A DNA stretch of 9,640 nt from an uncultured Spirochaetia bacterium. GTDB lineage: Bacteria > Spirochaetota > UBA6919. The stretch is taken from the NCBI GenBank assembly GCA_913053665.1, contig CAJXGR010000099.1, positions 1-9,640 of the forward strand, read 5' to 3'. Under the pieces are notes generated by a model, which worked only from the letters and a program-made list of their open reading frames with translations, was not told the DNA's origin and searched no databases. This document shows, piece by piece, positions 1 through 6,338 of this stretch. The stretch's first letter is position 1. Each line of letters opens with the position of its first letter. A program made the position numbers and the translations under genes.

Positions 1-1
1 A

Positions 2-1660
2 TTGCTCCATATCGCTACGGATGGTGAAACTTACGGCCATCACTTCAAGTTTGGCGAAATGGCCATGAGTTTTGCTATCAATGATCTGGAAAAAAATCAC
101 GACGTGACCATTACGAATTATGGGGAGTATCTCGAAAATCATCCCCCAGAATATGAAGTCAGGATCCATGAGAACAGTTCCTGGAGTTGCTCCCATGGGG
201 TTGAGCGTTGGAAAGAGGATTGTGGCTGTCGAATCGGCTATCCAAAAGGGTGGAACCAAAGATGGAGGAAACCTCTAAGGGAAAGTTTAGATGACTTAAA
301 GAATAAACTTGATGAAGTCTATGAAAAAGAAAGTGATCAACTGCTTACTGATCCATGGAAAGCAAGAAATGATTACATTCAGGTTATTCTAAACCGAGAT
401 CCTGAAACCATTCATAGCTTCCTCAAAGAACAGCAAAAAAAGGAATCCAACCATGAGGATCAAGTCAACATCTTAAAGTTACTGGAATTACAAAGACAGG
501 GTATGTTGATGTTTACCAGTTGTGGCTGGTTTTTCGATGACATATCGGGTATTGAAACTGTCCAGGTCTTAAAACACGCCTGTCGGGCTGTTCAAATCGC
601 CCACCAGCTGGGCTATGATCTGGAAAATGATTTCTTAAAGGGTCTCAGTAAGGCTCTTTGCAACCATTCAGACTATACAGATGGAAAAGATATATATATC
701 AAGTTAGTAAAAACCTCAAAGGTTGACTTGAAAAGAGCTATTGCCCACTATGCCATTGTATCCCTTTTGCCAAACAATAACACAAAGGGTCTACCCCTTG
801 AAAAACATGTCTATTCCTATACTATCAAGGAAATAGACTGTGAAAGAGTCCATCATAAACACTCCTCATTGGCTATTGGACAAATCAAAGTTACTTCCAA
901 TATGACCCTGGAGAGCGAGGAAGCCGTGATCGCTTCTCTCCATTTAGGTAATCGTGACTTCCAATGTAAGATTGGAGAGCTATTGAGTCTTCCTGAGTAT
1001 CAAAAAATGAAGACGGATCTCATGGAGACCTTTGATCAAGAGAGTCTCACACAGGTAGTGAGGAAGTTAGACTTTTATTTCCCTGGTGATTTCCACTCTC
1101 TCAAGGATCTATTTGTGGAAGAGAGAAGGAAAATATTGGCTCATGTATCAGGGGATATATTCAGTCGCTTTCAGGACAGCTATTTTACTTTATACCATGA
1201 TAATAAAAGATTGATGGAATATCATCATGAATTAGATGTCCCAATCCACAGGGAGTTTCAGAAGGCGGCGAGATTTGTTCTTTCTAAAAAGCTGGAGGAA
1301 CTAATTATAGAAGAAGGATACGTAGAAGGTGAAAAACATTATTCAGAGGATATTACAGAGATTGCTTGTGAGGCGAAGAAATGGCAAATCCAACTGGACC
1401 ACAAGCTCTCGGAATCCACCCTTAATAATCTGTTGAACACAAGGATGGATCAACTAAAAGAGGAGGGCGCGAAGAAGGTTTTACTCGATATCCTACGTTT
1501 GCTGCAAATGGCTGAAGATCTAGGTCTTGAGATTGCTTTTTGGTCTTTACAAAATAACTACTTTGCGATCCGGTCGGATTTAAGACACAATCATCAAGAG
1601 TCTATAGGTCTCATAGAGGATTTAGAAAGACATCTGAATATTGATGTATCTTTTGGATAG
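2..1660 (+). CDS. GH57-like glycosidase-fold protein with DUF3536 domain (C-terminal part, 5' truncated)
   Basis: The reading frame is open from the left edge for 552 codons and stops with TAG. The first residues (HIATDGETYGHHFKFGEMA) resemble an internal motif of GH57-type (beta/alpha)-barrel proteins, so the TTG at position 2 is not a start; the N-terminal part of the barrel lies outside the window. Family signatures follow: NSSWSCSHGVERW with a CGC cysteine pair (about residues 58-76 of the visible part), a basic RWRKPLRESL stretch (about 87-96), and FTSCGWFFDDISGIETVQ (about 171-188). The rest, rich in charged helices, matches the DUF3536 region that follows the GH57 domain in this family. 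GH57 enzymes act on alpha-glucans, but DUF3536 members have no assigned substrate as far as I know, so no reaction is claimed. There is no signal at the visible end. It converges on the next gene with a 12-bp gap. The family call is firm and the function unknown. Confidence 0.85.
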   Translation: MLHIATDGETYGHHFKFGEMAMSFAINDLEKNHDVTITNYGEYLENHPPEYEVRIHENSSWSCSHGVERWKEDCGCRIGYPKGWNQRWRKPLRESLDDLKNKLDEVYEKESDQLLTDPWKARNDYIQVILNRDPETIHSFLKEQQKKESNHEDQVNILKLLELQRQGMLMFTSCGWFFDDISGIETVQVLKHACRAVQIAHQLGYDLENDFLKGLSKALCNHSDYTDGKDIYIKLVKTSKVDLKRAIAHYAIVSLLPNNNTKGLPLEKHVYSYTIKEIDCERVHHKHSSLAIGQIKVTSNMTLESEEAVIASLHLGNRDFQCKIGELLSLPEYQKMKTDLMETFDQESLTQVVRKLDFYFPGDFHSLKDLFVEERRKILAHVSGDIFSRFQDSYFTLYHDNKRLMEYHHELDVPIHREFQKAARFVLSKKLEELIIEEGYVEGEKHYSEDITEIACEAKKWQIQLDHKLSESTLNNLLNTRMDQLKEEGAKKVLLDILRLLQMAEDLGLEIAFWSLQNNYFAIRSDLRHNHQESIGLIEDLERHLNIDVSFG

Positions 1661-1672
1661 ATAAGTTTGGCC

Positions 1673-2155
1673 TTAATTTTTCTTCTCGGTTTCTTTCTTC
1701 TCTTTCTCAGCCGCATCTTTCTCAGCTTGCTCTTTCTTGATCTGCTCTTTGGATTTAATAAGAACTTTAGTCCAGGTTTCACTACCCTTTCTTTGAATCG
1801 ATACACCTTCCTCAAACTCACCTGTCAGCTTCATTTTCTTGTCTTTAGAAAGAGTTAGAGTTCCTTTACCTCGAATGATGGATCGTCTTACTTTGTAGGT
1901 ATACTCAAGGGTTCCGCCATTGAATGTGCCCTTCCCATACCAACTGATCCGCTTATCCTTAGAGACACCACGAATTATATAAACATCACCCACTTTCTTG
2001 ATCCCTATATCCGCAGTGAAATCCCGATTATGACGACCCTTGATCTGGCCCTGCCAAACCCCTTCTACCGAATCGGCATCCTGAGAAAAGCTGTTGGGTA
2101 CAACATAAATTGTAGCTATGGCAAATAGAATGGATAAAATAAGATAATTCTTCAT
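1673..2155 (-). CDS. small secreted hypothetical protein with beta-rich body and Lys/Glu-rich tail
   Basis: This 160-residue protein starts at ATG 2155 behind a good SD (AAAGGAG, 6-7 nt upstream). The N-terminus looks like a Sec signal peptide: a short basic start (MKN), a hydrophobic core over about residues 4-20, and possible cleavage near SFS-QD (about residue 24). The mature part, about residues 30-115, alternates polar and hydrophobic residues with regularly spaced Gly, Trp and Tyr (GVWQGQIKG, WYGKGTFNGG, GKGTLTLS), which suggests a small beta-sandwich or beta-barrel. I cannot name a family. The last 27 residues or so are almost only Lys, Glu, Ala and Gln, a charged helix or coiled coil. 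A promoter candidate sits just upstream, so it is probably transcribed on its own although it follows the SDR gene on the same strand. The likely location is periplasm or cell exterior. Confidence 0.75.
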   Translation of the reverse strand: MKNYLILSILFAIATIYVVPNSFSQDADSVEGVWQGQIKGRHNRDFTADIGIKKVGDVYIIRGVSKDKRISWYGKGTFNGGTLEYTYKVRRSIIRGKGTLTLSKDKKMKLTGEFEEGVSIQRKGSETWTKVLIKSKEQIKKEQAEKDAAEKEKKETEKKN

Positions 2156-2185
2156 AATAACTCCTTTAAATATTCCTTAGTCCTT

Positions 2186-2214
2186 AATATGACATAGAAT
2201 GAGTGGGACGTCAA
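2186..2214 (-). promoter_or_regulatory. sigma-70-like promoter for the secreted hypothetical gene
   Basis: On the minus strand there is TTGACG (2214-2209), a 17-nt spacer, and CATATT (2191-2186). This is 5/6 and 4/6 to the consensus, at the ideal spacing. The -10 lies about 30 nt before the start codon. It is called from sequence only. Confidence 0.5.
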
Positions 2215-2251
2215 GTATTTTTTTTAAAGAGATGAATTATTTAAGAGGAAA

Positions 2252-2980
2252 TCATTTCTTCCTGGCCGGATTAGTGGGCCTCAGCTCAATACGACTCATG
2301 AGATGACCGCTTCGGGTGTTGACAACGTCATAGATGGCTTCAGCAACATCTTCGGATGTCAGTTTCCAGGTGTCTTGATCGTCGTCTACAGAATGATCAT
2401 TAAAGGATGTATTGACTGACCCTGGCATAATCATGCTCACCTTGATATTATACTCTCTGACATCCAACATGAGGCATTCCGAAAATCCCAATAGTCCGAA
2501 TTTGGAGGCACAATAAGCCCCGCCGCCAGAGAAAGTGTTTCGACTGGCCAATGAGCCTACATTCACGATATGTCCCTGTTTTCCACCTATCATACCGGGT
2601 AAAACCTCATGGGTCAGATAAAAAACCCCTGTGAGATTCGTATCGATCACGTCCTTCCATTGATCTGAAGTCATATCCCCGACACCAGAAAATATACCGA
2701 TCCCAGCATTATTGATGAGTATATCGATCTTTCCAAAGTCCTTTTGGACTGCTTGGACAAGCTGAACAGAGGATTCCTTTTGGCGAATATCGAGGACATA
2801 GCCTTTAGCACTTGCCGCTCCTTTGGATTTATACTCATCCTCAAGTTGAGAGTGGCTTTCAGAACTTCTGGATGTAAACAGTACCGTATATCCTTTTTCA
2901 GAGAACAGTATCGCTGTTGCTTTACCTATTCCTTTGTTCCCACCAGTGATTAATACAAGCGTATTCTTGTTATCGCTCAT
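2252..2980 (-). CDS. SDR-family NAD(P)-dependent oxidoreductase
   Basis: This classical short-chain dehydrogenase/reductase has 242 residues from ATG 2980, the usual family length. A longer frame opens at TTG 3001, but an AAAGGAG SD lies inside that extension, 7 nt before the ATG, so the ATG is preferred. Visible motifs are the Rossmann glycine motif TGGNKGIG (12-19), NNAG (90-93), the structural Asn115 in DTN, and the catalytic triad Ser143-Tyr156-Lys160 (AYCASK). PG at 187-188 follows strand 6. Arg38 after the second strand favours NADP(H), which is an inference. The substrate cannot be read from sequence; SDRs reduce or oxidise many carbonyls and alcohols. It is soluble, with no signal peptide. 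Its SD abuts the stop of the YdcF-like gene upstream and the gap to its ATG is 17 nt, so the two are very likely co-transcribed and translationally coupled. Confidence 0.88.
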   Translation of the reverse strand: MSDNKNTLVLITGGNKGIGKATAILFSEKGYTVLFTSRSSESHSQLEDEYKSKGAASAKGYVLDIRQKESSVQLVQAVQKDFGKIDILINNAGIGIFSGVGDMTSDQWKDVIDTNLTGVFYLTHEVLPGMIGGKQGHIVNVGSLASRNTFSGGGAYCASKFGLLGFSECLMLDVREYNIKVSMIMPGSVNTSFNDHSVDDDQDTWKLTSEDVAEAIYDVVNTRSGHLMSRIELRPTNPARKK

Positions 2981-2997
2981 TGACTCAGCTCCTTTTA

Positions 2998-3762
2998 TCA
3001 AGATTTAAAATAATAGTACATTCTAAGCAGATATTCTGAAATGGCAGTACTCGACAAACTAAGCCCTCCCAGAGAGGGCATCAAGGAGGCTGCATTGATT
3101 TTGATCTTCTGGGTAATATAATGAGTGGGTGCTGGGATCACATAAAAGCCACCCTGCCGATAGAAGTCTACTGATCTGGGCATATGCATAGCGCTTGTAA
3201 CCAATATAATCCTTCTCCTGTCCTTACCCATAAGGGCTTTGACTTTGTAAACTCCTTCATAAGTTGTCTTTGACTTATCTTCCAGTATAAGATCCTTTTC
3301 AGGGACTCCTAAGGAGATAGCAGCATGCCATAAGGCTCTGCCTTCCGACAAATGAGGGTTTGCCGGATCCCCATTGCCCCCGCAAATAATGATTGGCACG
3401 CCCTTTAGATTCCTGTATATTTCTATCCCATGATTCAGACGTAATATGGAAGCGCCACCCGGTTTTGTCCCCAAGCCTAAGTGGGATAAATCCTGCAGGC
3501 CTGCTGTCAGAACCACTATGCCATCCACATCCCTTGCTGAGTCTTGATATGGTGGATGTTCCTTCTCCAATGGTATGCATAAAAGATCACCCACCAGAGA
3601 TATACTGAATAAATAGAACGTTACAAAGCCAGAGATCATCAATATGTGACCCGTCTTTTTAAATCGACTTTTAGTAAAAATGTAGCCCGATAATATAATG
3701 AGAAATGGGCCAGAGGGCGGGAGAGCCAGCCAAAATAGTGTTTTAACAATATAAAATAGCAT
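2998..3762 (-). CDS. YdcF/ElyC/SanA-type DUF218 membrane protein
   Basis: This 254-residue protein has two or three hydrophobic segments at the N-terminus (about residues 2-31 and 38-60) and then a soluble DUF218 domain (about 80-230). DUF218 features are the strand DGIVVLTAG, IICGGNGD followed by SEGRAL, GVPEKDLILEDKSKTTYEG, and ILVTSAMHMPRS, a close match to the family's GVP..I..E..S..TyEN and vTs..H..Ra patterns. The E. coli relatives ElyC and SanA are envelope proteins linked to peptidoglycan and barrier integrity, and YdcF binds S-adenosylmethionine. Those are family facts, not evidence for this protein. It probably sits in the inner membrane; which side the DUF218 domain faces is not clear. 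ATG 3762 has only a poor SD (GGAT about 10 nt upstream), hinting at modest translation. It is followed after 17 nt by the SDR gene in the same transcript. Confidence 0.8.
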   Translation of the reverse strand: MLFYIVKTLFWLALPPSGPFLIILSGYIFTKSRFKKTGHILMISGFVTFYLFSISLVGDLLCIPLEKEHPPYQDSARDVDGIVVLTAGLQDLSHLGLGTKPGGASILRLNHGIEIYRNLKGVPIIICGGNGDPANPHLSEGRALWHAAISLGVPEKDLILEDKSKTTYEGVYKVKALMGKDRRRIILVTSAMHMPRSVDFYRQGGFYVIPAPTHYITQKIKINAASLMPSLGGLSLSSTAISEYLLRMYYYFKS

Positions 3763-3836
3763 GGATGATCCATAGAATGATACTGTTTTTTTGTTCTAAA
3801 GGGCAATGATGTATTCATTTGGACTATAATCCAGTA

Positions 3837-4220
3837 TCAAACAGCTCCTGCAATAAGTTCAATCTCAATGAGACTATCCAGTGGTAATTTCGCTACCTGG
3901 ACGGTGCTACGGGCTGGTTTGAAGTCACCAAAATACTTTGAGTAAATCTCGTTAACGGCCTGAAAGTCATTCAAGTCTTTTAAATAAATAGTTGTCTTGA
4001 CGACCTTGGAGAAATCCAGGTTTTCGGCCTTCAAAACGGCCTTCAGGTTCTCAAGGACCCTCTCGGTCTGAACTCGGATATCCCTTTCAACTAATTGCAT
4101 GGTGACAGGATCCAGTGGGATTTGGCCCGCCGAGAAGAGAAATCCACCACTCACAATGGCTTGAGAATAGGGTCCGATAGCTTTAGGGGCTTCACTTGTT
4201 TCAACGATCTTTTTATCCAT
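3837..4220 (-). CDS. ridA: RidA family reactive enamine/imine deaminase
   Basis: At 127 residues this is the full length of the RidA (YjgF/YER057c/UK114) family. Such proteins form trimers in the cytosol and hydrolyse enamine/imine intermediates, such as 2-aminoacrylate released by PLP enzymes, to keto acids plus ammonia. Seen here are APKAIGPYSQA near the N-terminus (Tyr18), SAGQIPLDP (30-38), Arg104 in PARSTVQVA (equivalent to the carboxylate-binding Arg105 of E. coli RidA), and Glu119 in IEIELIAGA (equivalent to Glu120). The usual Gly after DPxT is Met41, a mild oddity. The start is ATG 4220 with AAGGAC about 7 nt upstream. The gene lies 14 nt downstream of the purM relic's stop on the same strand, so the event that truncated purM ended at its doorstep. 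No strong promoter of its own was found. Confidence 0.93.
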   Translation of the reverse strand: MDKKIVETSEAPKAIGPYSQAIVSGGFLFSAGQIPLDPVTMQLVERDIRVQTERVLENLKAVLKAENLDFSKVVKTTIYLKDLNDFQAVNEIYSKYFGDFKPARSTVQVAKLPLDSLIEIELIAGAV

Positions 4221-4234
4221 CTTGTGTCCTTACA

Positions 4235-4437
4235 TTAATAGAAAATTAAGGTAGTAGAACCATCAATAATATTCCCTTTATTCACAACCCCAACGGCAAA
4301 TCCCGCTAAATCATATTCATTTTCGCTGTATAAACCAGGTATTTCGGCTGTCTCGCCACTAAAGGTTTCATCAGCTCAACAGCCTGATGACCAGCCTGAA
4401 TATCCACACCGCTTGTCTTATACGTCATTTCATCCAT
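4235..4437 (-). pseudogene. purM: purM relic (phosphoribosylformylglycinamidine cyclo-ligase), internal deletion, frameshift and 3' truncation
   Basis: Minus-strand translation gives two clear PurM fragments. From ATG 4437 (or the in-frame ATG 4428, preceded by GGATGAA) it reads MTYKTSGVDIQAGHQAVELM, the PurM N-terminus (family pattern YKxAGVDIxAG). After KPL near 4357 the match stops and resumes in another frame at 4354: GETAEIPGLYSENEYDLAGF then AVGVVNKGNIIDGST, the central PurM segment that in intact proteins lies near residues 138-175. About 110 codons between the pieces are missing and the junction is out of frame. The second piece ends at TAA 4237-4235 just after GST, so the C-terminal half is also gone. 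In the N-terminal frame a TAG follows about 45 codons in. Intact PurM makes AIR from FGAM in purine synthesis using ATP; this remnant cannot. Strong residual identity suggests recent decay. Motif lengths come from memory of B. subtilis PurM. Confidence 0.85.
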
Positions 4438-4577
4438 AATAGCTTAAAATAATTCCCTTAATTTCAGATCGGGTCTTTGCTTCCCCCATCAGACCTTTTC
4501 AGCGAGATATAGAGAAATTAAACTATTTTTGGAAAAAAGACCAACTAAAAAATCTATAATATTGATGAAGAGAATCT
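4438..4577. other. AT-rich gap between ssb and the purM relic
   Basis: Together with the relic, this makes a 357-nt stretch without an intact gene. On the minus strand it holds a weak promoter-like pair (TTGGTC 4544-4539, 16-nt spacer, TTTAAT 4522-4517) and a 19-codon reading frame (4489-4430) with an AAAAGG SD. That frame's TGA overlaps the start region of the purM relic. It may be the tail of a lost upstream gene or a chance frame. No terminator hairpin with a T-tract was found after ssb. Confidence 0.4.
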
Positions 4578-4931
4578 TTAAAAGTTCACCGGCTTCTTTT
4601 TAGCAATGATAAAATCAATATTATGGGCGATAATATTTATCCTTGAGTGGCCTTTCCCATCATCATCCTTCCATCTCCATTGACTGAGAGGGCCCACAAC
4701 CCGTATGCCAAGACCTTTTTTCAGTTTATCAGAAAAGGATTCGGCCAATTCGCTCCAGGCAATGATGTCAAAGAAACTAACAAACTCACGTCTTCCATTA
4801 TTCTGTTTGGCTGTGCCGTAACCATTCGTGGCAATAGAAAATCTAAGCATAGGATTGCCATTAGAGCTTTTCTTGTATTCTGGATCCTTTATCAAATTAC
4901 CTTCCAGGACAACGATATTCTGATTTCTCAT
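4578..4931 (-). CDS. ssb: single-stranded DNA-binding protein (short, no acidic tail)
   Basis: This is a single OB-fold SSB of 117 residues starting at ATG 4931 behind a strong GGAGGG SD. Family features are the opening VVLEGNLIKDPE (7-18), a LRFSIATN strand (29-36), FFDIIAWSELAE (53-64, with Trp59), the basic KKGLGIRVVGPL (71-82), aromatic Trp85 and Trp87, and the closing INIIAHNIDFI (98-108). SSBs coat single-stranded DNA in replication, repair and recombination, usually as tetramers. The protein stops with KKKPVNF right after the OB fold. The flexible linker and acidic DDIPF-type tip that recruit partner proteins are absent, and the frames downstream do not encode one. This may be a secondary SSB paralogue, a lineage-specific short form, or a truncation. 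It is divergent from adk across 155 nt. Confidence 0.88.
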   Translation of the reverse strand: MRNQNIVVLEGNLIKDPEYKKSSNGNPMLRFSIATNGYGTAKQNNGRREFVSFFDIIAWSELAESFSDKLKKGLGIRVVGPLSQWRWKDDDGKGHSRINIIAHNIDFIIAKKKPVNF

Positions 4932-5031
4932 ATAACCCTCCGGACTATCTTACTATTAGGTAAATAAACAATTTAATAATTGATTTCCTTAGAATACTTG
5001 AGACTTTTTTCCTCTTTAAATAAAAAATAAT

Positions 5032-5060
5032 TTGACAAGACTCACTAAATTAGTCATTAT
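5032..5060 (+). promoter_or_regulatory. sigma-70-like promoter for adk (and possibly pyrRBC)
   Basis: A perfect TTGACA (5032-5037) is followed by a 17-nt spacer and CATTAT (5055-5060; 4/6). Initiation would fall near 5067, leaving a leader of about 20 nt before the adk ATG. The spacer contains an imperfect palindrome ACTAAATTAGT (5044-5054), which could be an operator. This is the best promoter in the window. Confidence 0.6.
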
Positions 5061-5086
5061 TAATTGGTTAGAATTAAGGAGATTGT

Positions 5087-5647
5087 ATGAAAGCTATATT
5101 AATAGGTCCACCAGGGGGTGGAAAAGGGACTCAGGCGGCATTTTTAATGGATAAGTACGGTGTGGCTCACATTTCCACGGGCGATATGCTTAGAGCCGCT
5201 GTCAAAGAGGGTACTGATCTGGGCAAGAAGGCTAAATCCTTTATGGATAAAGGGGAATTGCTCCCGGATGATGTCATTATAGGTATTATTGGAGAACGTA
5301 TTCAGGCCGATGATTGCAAAAAAGGTTTCTTGTTGGACGGCTTCCCAAGAACAATCCCACAAGCCGACGCCTTGGAAGATATGCTGTCAAAGTCGGGGGC
5401 GACTATTGATCACGTGATTCACATTGCTGTAGCGGATGATGAGCTTATGAAACGCCTTTTAGGTCGGGCTGAAAAAGAAGGTCGCAGCGATGATAATGAG
5501 GAAACCATCAAAAACAGACTCAAAGTTTTCCATGAGCAAACCTCACCGCTTATCGATTATTATCGTAATAAAGGGAATTTACGGGATATAGACGGTATGG
5601 GTTCTATCGACGAAATCACCGGACGCATCAAATCGGCTATCCAATAG
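5087..5647 (+). CDS. adk: adenylate kinase, short-LID type
   Basis: Adenylate kinase (186 residues, cytosolic) interconverts ATP + AMP and 2 ADP. Seen here are the P-loop GPPGGGKGT (7-15), the AMP-binding STGDMLR (30-36), DGFPRT (84-89, with Arg88), and Arg127, Arg133 and Arg144 around the lid. The LID is only the short loop GRAEKEGRSDDNEE (126-139), with no zinc-finger-like insertion and no Cys ligands, which explains the length below the roughly 215 residues of long forms. The third P-loop position is Gly where most bacterial Adk proteins have Ala, a conservative change. ATG 5087 follows AAGGAGA at good spacing and a strong promoter. It leads the plus-strand nucleotide cluster. pyrR starts 69 nt after its stop with no clear terminator between, so read-through into pyrRBC is plausible. 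Confidence 0.95.
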   Translation: MKAILIGPPGGGKGTQAAFLMDKYGVAHISTGDMLRAAVKEGTDLGKKAKSFMDKGELLPDDVIIGIIGERIQADDCKKGFLLDGFPRTIPQADALEDMLSKSGATIDHVIHIAVADDELMKRLLGRAEKEGRSDDNEETIKNRLKVFHEQTSPLIDYYRNKGNLRDIDGMGSIDEITGRIKSAIQ

Positions 5648-5716
5648 GTTAAACTTAGTCCCTTTCAATGACTTAGCGTTTAGCCCATCTGGATGATTAA
5701 ATCTTAGAGGCATTAT

Positions 5717-6322
5717 GTGATAGATCGACCGATCCAATCTCCTGAAATATTAATGAATAACACTGATATAGAAAGGGTTCTTCTTAGGATGAGTCATGAA
5801 ATACTTGAGCAAAAAGATCATTTAAACGATCTGGCTTTTGTTGGGATCAAGACGCGAGGTGAGTATTTAGCCCATCGTTTTGTCTCATTGGTCAAGGGAA
5901 TGGGGGTCCGGGCTGATTTCGGGACTCTTGACATCACCCTCTACCGCGACGATTTCGATACCCTGGGTGATTTAACCGTTGGTGAAACCGACCTTTTATT
6001 TGATGTGGCGGGCAAAAGAATTATATTGGTCGATGACGTTTTGCACTCCGGCAGAACCATCAGAGCGGCTTTAGACCAGATCATTGATTTTGGCCGACCC
6101 GCTAAAATTGAATTGGCCTGCCTGGTGGATCGTGGGGGAAGGGAGTTGCCGATCACAGCAAACTATGTGGGACAAACCTATCAGATAAGTAGTGATGAGT
6201 ACATTCAGGTTCGACTCAGTGAAGTGGATGGTGAGGATCAGGTGATTGGTTTTTCAAAGGATCATCGTGGGGCTAAAGGTCATAAATACTTTTCTCACTC
6301 AAGGAAAGATCTAAATAACTAA
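5717..6322 (+). CDS. pyrR: PyrR, pyrimidine operon regulator / uracil phosphoribosyltransferase
   Basis: PyrR is a type I phosphoribosyltransferase-fold protein. In Bacillus it binds pyr mRNA in response to UMP and also has weak uracil phosphoribosyltransferase activity. Motifs seen are LAFVGIKTRGEYLA (39-52), LDITLYRDD (71-79, diagnostic for PyrR), the PRPP loop RIILVDDVLHSGRTIRAALD (101-120), and CLVDRGGRELPI (135-146). The start is GTG 5717 with AGAGG 6 nt upstream; the overlapping ATG at 5715 is followed at once by TGA. At 201 residues it is about 20 longer than B. subtilis PyrR. Most of the excess is a basic, His-rich C-terminal extension after residue 178 (DHRGAKGHKYFSHSRK). No anti-terminator/terminator pair typical of PyrR attenuation is visible in the 69-nt gap upstream, so its mode of regulation here is unclear. 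pyrB follows after 16 nt. Confidence 0.93.
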   Translation: MIDRPIQSPEILMNNTDIERVLLRMSHEILEQKDHLNDLAFVGIKTRGEYLAHRFVSLVKGMGVRADFGTLDITLYRDDFDTLGDLTVGETDLLFDVAGKRIILVDDVLHSGRTIRAALDQIIDFGRPAKIELACLVDRGGRELPITANYVGQTYQISSDEYIQVRLSEVDGEDQVIGFSKDHRGAKGHKYFSHSRKDLNN

Positions 6323-6338
6323 ACAATAAACAGATGAA

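Noticed and set aside
2..4. TTG as a true start for the DUF3536 protein
   Set aside because: The sequence right after it matches an internal motif of the GH57-like barrel, so the gene continues to the left of the window.
1594..1858. Open frames opposite and over the Lys/Glu-rich tail of the secreted hypothetical protein
   Set aside because: They are low-complexity products of the pyrimidine-rich strand, with no SD and no domain.
2981..3001. TTG 3001 as the SDR start, adding seven residues
   Set aside because: The SD AAAGGAG lies within this extension and is correctly spaced for ATG 2980; TTG 3001 lacks its own SD.
3299..3608. Open frames inside the YdcF-like gene on both strands
   Set aside because: They are shadows: the YdcF frame shows clear DUF218 motifs while these show none.
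5651..5712. PyrR-binding attenuator between adk and pyrR
   Set aside because: A ragged stem (AAACTTAGTC with GACTTAGCGTTT) and an AATCTTAGAGGC stretch resemble parts of the PyrR loop motif only loosely, and there is no terminator with a T-tract. The second stretch is simply the pyrR SD.
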